From: Bacillota bacterium
GTDB lineage: Bacteria > Bacillota > Clostridia > Peptostreptococcales > Anaerovoracaceae
DNA: 6,700 nt
NCBI GenBank assembly: GCA_017936025.1
Contig: JAGBGL010000128.1
Location: 1 to 6,700 of the forward strand
Direction of reading: 5' to 3'
Part shown: piece by piece, positions 5,544-6,700 of the stretch
Position numbering within the stretch: position 1 is the stretch's first letter
Layout: every line of letters begins with the position of its first letter
Made by a program: the position numbers and the translations under genes
The notes under the pieces: generated by a model
Database searches by the model: none
Told to the model about the DNA's origin: nothing
What the model saw: the letters and a program-made list of their open reading frames with translations, nothing else

Positions 5544-6512
5544 ATGAAATACTACCAGGTAAAAATATATACAAGCCACGAAGGTATTGAACCGCTGAGT
5601 GCAGTACTGCTGGAAAATGGCTTTGACAGCATCGTTGTAGATGATCCTGCTGATGCTTTCGATATTCTGAACAAGAAGGAAGACTATGAATGGGACTACA
5701 TTGATCCATCTGTATTTGCAAACAAGGACAAAGAGCCTACTATAACCATTTATTTTGAAGACACAAAAATCAGCGCTCTCCATATCAGAGAACTGACAAA
5801 GCTCATTGAAATGGTCAAAGGCTGCGTTAAGGGCGGCATGTATGGCCCCGAAGCGGACTTCGGCCGTCTGGAAGTGGAAACGATCATTGTAAATGATGAT
5901 GACTGGAAGGACAAATGGAAAGAATTTTTCAAACCTTCAAAGATCACAGACACACTGGTTGTTAAACCTACATGGGAAGAATATGAACCTGCTGAAGGTG
6001 AGAAAATAATCGAAATCGATCCGGGTATGGCTTTCGGTACAGGAACTCATGAAACAACTACTCTGTGCATGAGACTGCTGGAAAAATACCTGAAAGATGA
6101 CCAGAGCGTAATGGACGTCGGATGCGGATCCGGAATCCTGGCTATCGCAGCAGCTCTTTTAGGAAGCAAAGATATCCTGGGAGTTGAAATCGACCCTGAT
6201 GCAGTAAGAACTGCTATCGAAAACGTAGAACTGAACGGCGTTTCCGATGTGGTAGAGGTAAAAGAAGGCGATCTGACAAAAGGCGTCAACAAAGTGGTTG
6301 ACCTTATAGTTGCAAACCTGATGGCACCACTGGTAATCGAGCTGTCAGGTGCAGCTGCAGATCACCTTGTTGATAAAGGCATCTATATTTCCTCCGGAAT
6401 CCTCATCGAAAAAAGAGATCAGGTTGCGGAAGCAGTTAAGGCTGCAGGATTCGAAATCGTTGAAATTCTTGAAGAAGGAGAATGGTGCGCGATCGCTGCA
6501 CAGAAAATGTAA
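5544..6512 (+). CDS. prmA: PrmA, ribosomal protein L11 methyltransferase
   Basis: Cytoplasmic S-adenosylmethionine-dependent enzyme that trimethylates lysines and the N-terminal amino group of ribosomal protein L11. 322 residues, against 293 in E. coli; part of the extra length is an acidic, aromatic-rich loop in the N-terminal domain (about 38-64). The N-terminal substrate-recognition domain runs to about 115, followed by the conserved Trp motif DDWKDKWKEFFKP (119-131) and the linker. The methyltransferase domain contains DPGMAFGTGTHETT (159-172), SAM motif I VMDVGCGSGIL (189-199), the ribose-binding acidic residue in GVEID (213-217), and VANLMA (256-261) corresponding to the catalytic N-[IL]-x-A motif. 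AGGAG (5531-5535), overlapping the stop of the upstream gene, lies 8 nt before ATG. rsmE overlaps its stop. Assignment is firm. Confidence 0.97.
   Translation: MKYYQVKIYTSHEGIEPLSAVLLENGFDSIVVDDPADAFDILNKKEDYEWDYIDPSVFANKDKEPTITIYFEDTKISALHIRELTKLIEMVKGCVKGGMYGPEADFGRLEVETIIVNDDDWKDKWKEFFKPSKITDTLVVKPTWEEYEPAEGEKIIEIDPGMAFGTGTHETTTLCMRLLEKYLKDDQSVMDVGCGSGILAIAAALLGSKDILGVEIDPDAVRTAIENVELNGVSDVVEVKEGDLTKGVNKVVDLIVANLMAPLVIELSGAAADHLVDKGIYISSGILIEKRDQVAEAVKAAGFEIVEILEEGEWCAIAAQKM
6475..6480 (+). promoter_or_regulatory. Shine-Dalgarno-like AAGGAG inside the 3' end of prmA
   Basis: AAGGAG lies 31 nt before the canonical rsmE ATG (6512). ATG 6482 and GTG 6485 are both in frame with rsmE but only 1 and 4 nt from this site. 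It could load ribosomes for rsmE, or allow a start adding 9-10 residues; no other ribosome site precedes 6512. Confidence 0.35.
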
Positions 6513-6700
6513 TGGCACGATTTTTCGTAGATGCATCGGATGTGCAGGATAAAAGCATTTTCATCCGTTCAAAAGAAGATATAAAACATATTGCCAAAGT
6601 CCTCAGACTGAAAGAGGGGGATGTTATCGAGATCTCCGACTCCACAGAATGGGAGTATGAAGCGGAGATCCAGTACATAGACCAGGATGTTGTGGAACTG
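6512..6700 (+). CDS. rsmE: RsmE, 16S rRNA (uracil1498-N3)-methyltransferase (3' end cut by window)
   Basis: RsmE is a SPOUT-superfamily enzyme that makes m3U1498 in 16S rRNA of the 30S subunit. Only the first 63 codons are present and the frame stays open to the window edge. They read as the family's N-terminal PUA-like RNA-binding domain: MARFFV at the start, then HIAKVLRLKEGDVIEISD (about 26-43), the classic 'H-VLR-K-GD' segment. The ATG overlaps the prmA stop in TAATG (one shared base), and no Shine-Dalgarno lies at normal distance, so translation probably depends on termination-reinitiation from prmA. prmA-rsmE adjacency is conserved in Firmicutes (yqeT-yqeU in B. subtilis), which supports the call. 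The catalytic SPOUT knot domain lies outside the window. Confidence 0.93.
   Translation, partial: MARFFVDASDVQDKSIFIRSKEDIKHIAKVLRLKEGDVIEISDSTEWEYEAEIQYIDQDVVEL

Overview
The window looks like a chromosomal segment of a low-to-moderate GC Gram-positive anaerobe, most likely a member of the Clostridia (Bacillota). Three things point that way. The DnaK ATPase domain lacks the roughly 24-residue insert of Gram-negative DnaK. The gene order is a variant of the Firmicutes block hrcA-grpE-dnaK-dnaJ-prmA-rsmE. The MATE transporter has a typical clostridial N-terminus. Codon use is strongly skewed to CTG for Leu and AGA for Arg, especially in dnaK. I cannot name a genus from the sequence alone.

Left part (2-3587, + strand): the Hsp70 chaperone operon, with the 3' part of grpE, complete dnaK and complete dnaJ. 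DnaK is the ATP-driven chaperone, DnaJ delivers substrate and stimulates ATP hydrolysis, and GrpE exchanges nucleotide. The dnaK-dnaJ spacer holds a long perfect hairpin whose core also matches the HrcA operator CIRCE, with the exact 9-nt spacer. Two terminators follow dnaJ: one GC-rich and apparently bidirectional, the other a + strand U-tract terminator.

Middle (3695-5068, - strand): a complete MATE-family multidrug/Na+(H+) antiporter, convergent with dnaJ. It separates dnaJ from prmA, which directly follow each other in relatives such as Bacillus subtilis.

Right part (5153-6700, + strand): a new transcription unit with its own TATAAT promoter. It encodes a 112-residue protein, then prmA (ribosomal protein L11 methyltransferase), then the start of rsmE (16S rRNA m3U1498 methyltransferase), which is cut by the window end. 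prmA follows the small gene after 12 nt, and the rsmE start overlaps the prmA stop by 1 nt, so translation of the three is probably coupled.

The most interesting observation is the 112-residue protein. It aligns along its whole length with the N-terminal (L11-recognition) domain of the PrmA encoded next to it, and it stops where PrmA continues into its linker and methyltransferase domain. It appears to be a stand-alone PrmA substrate-recognition-domain paralogue, expressed with PrmA and L11-directed by inference. I know of no described function for such a protein.
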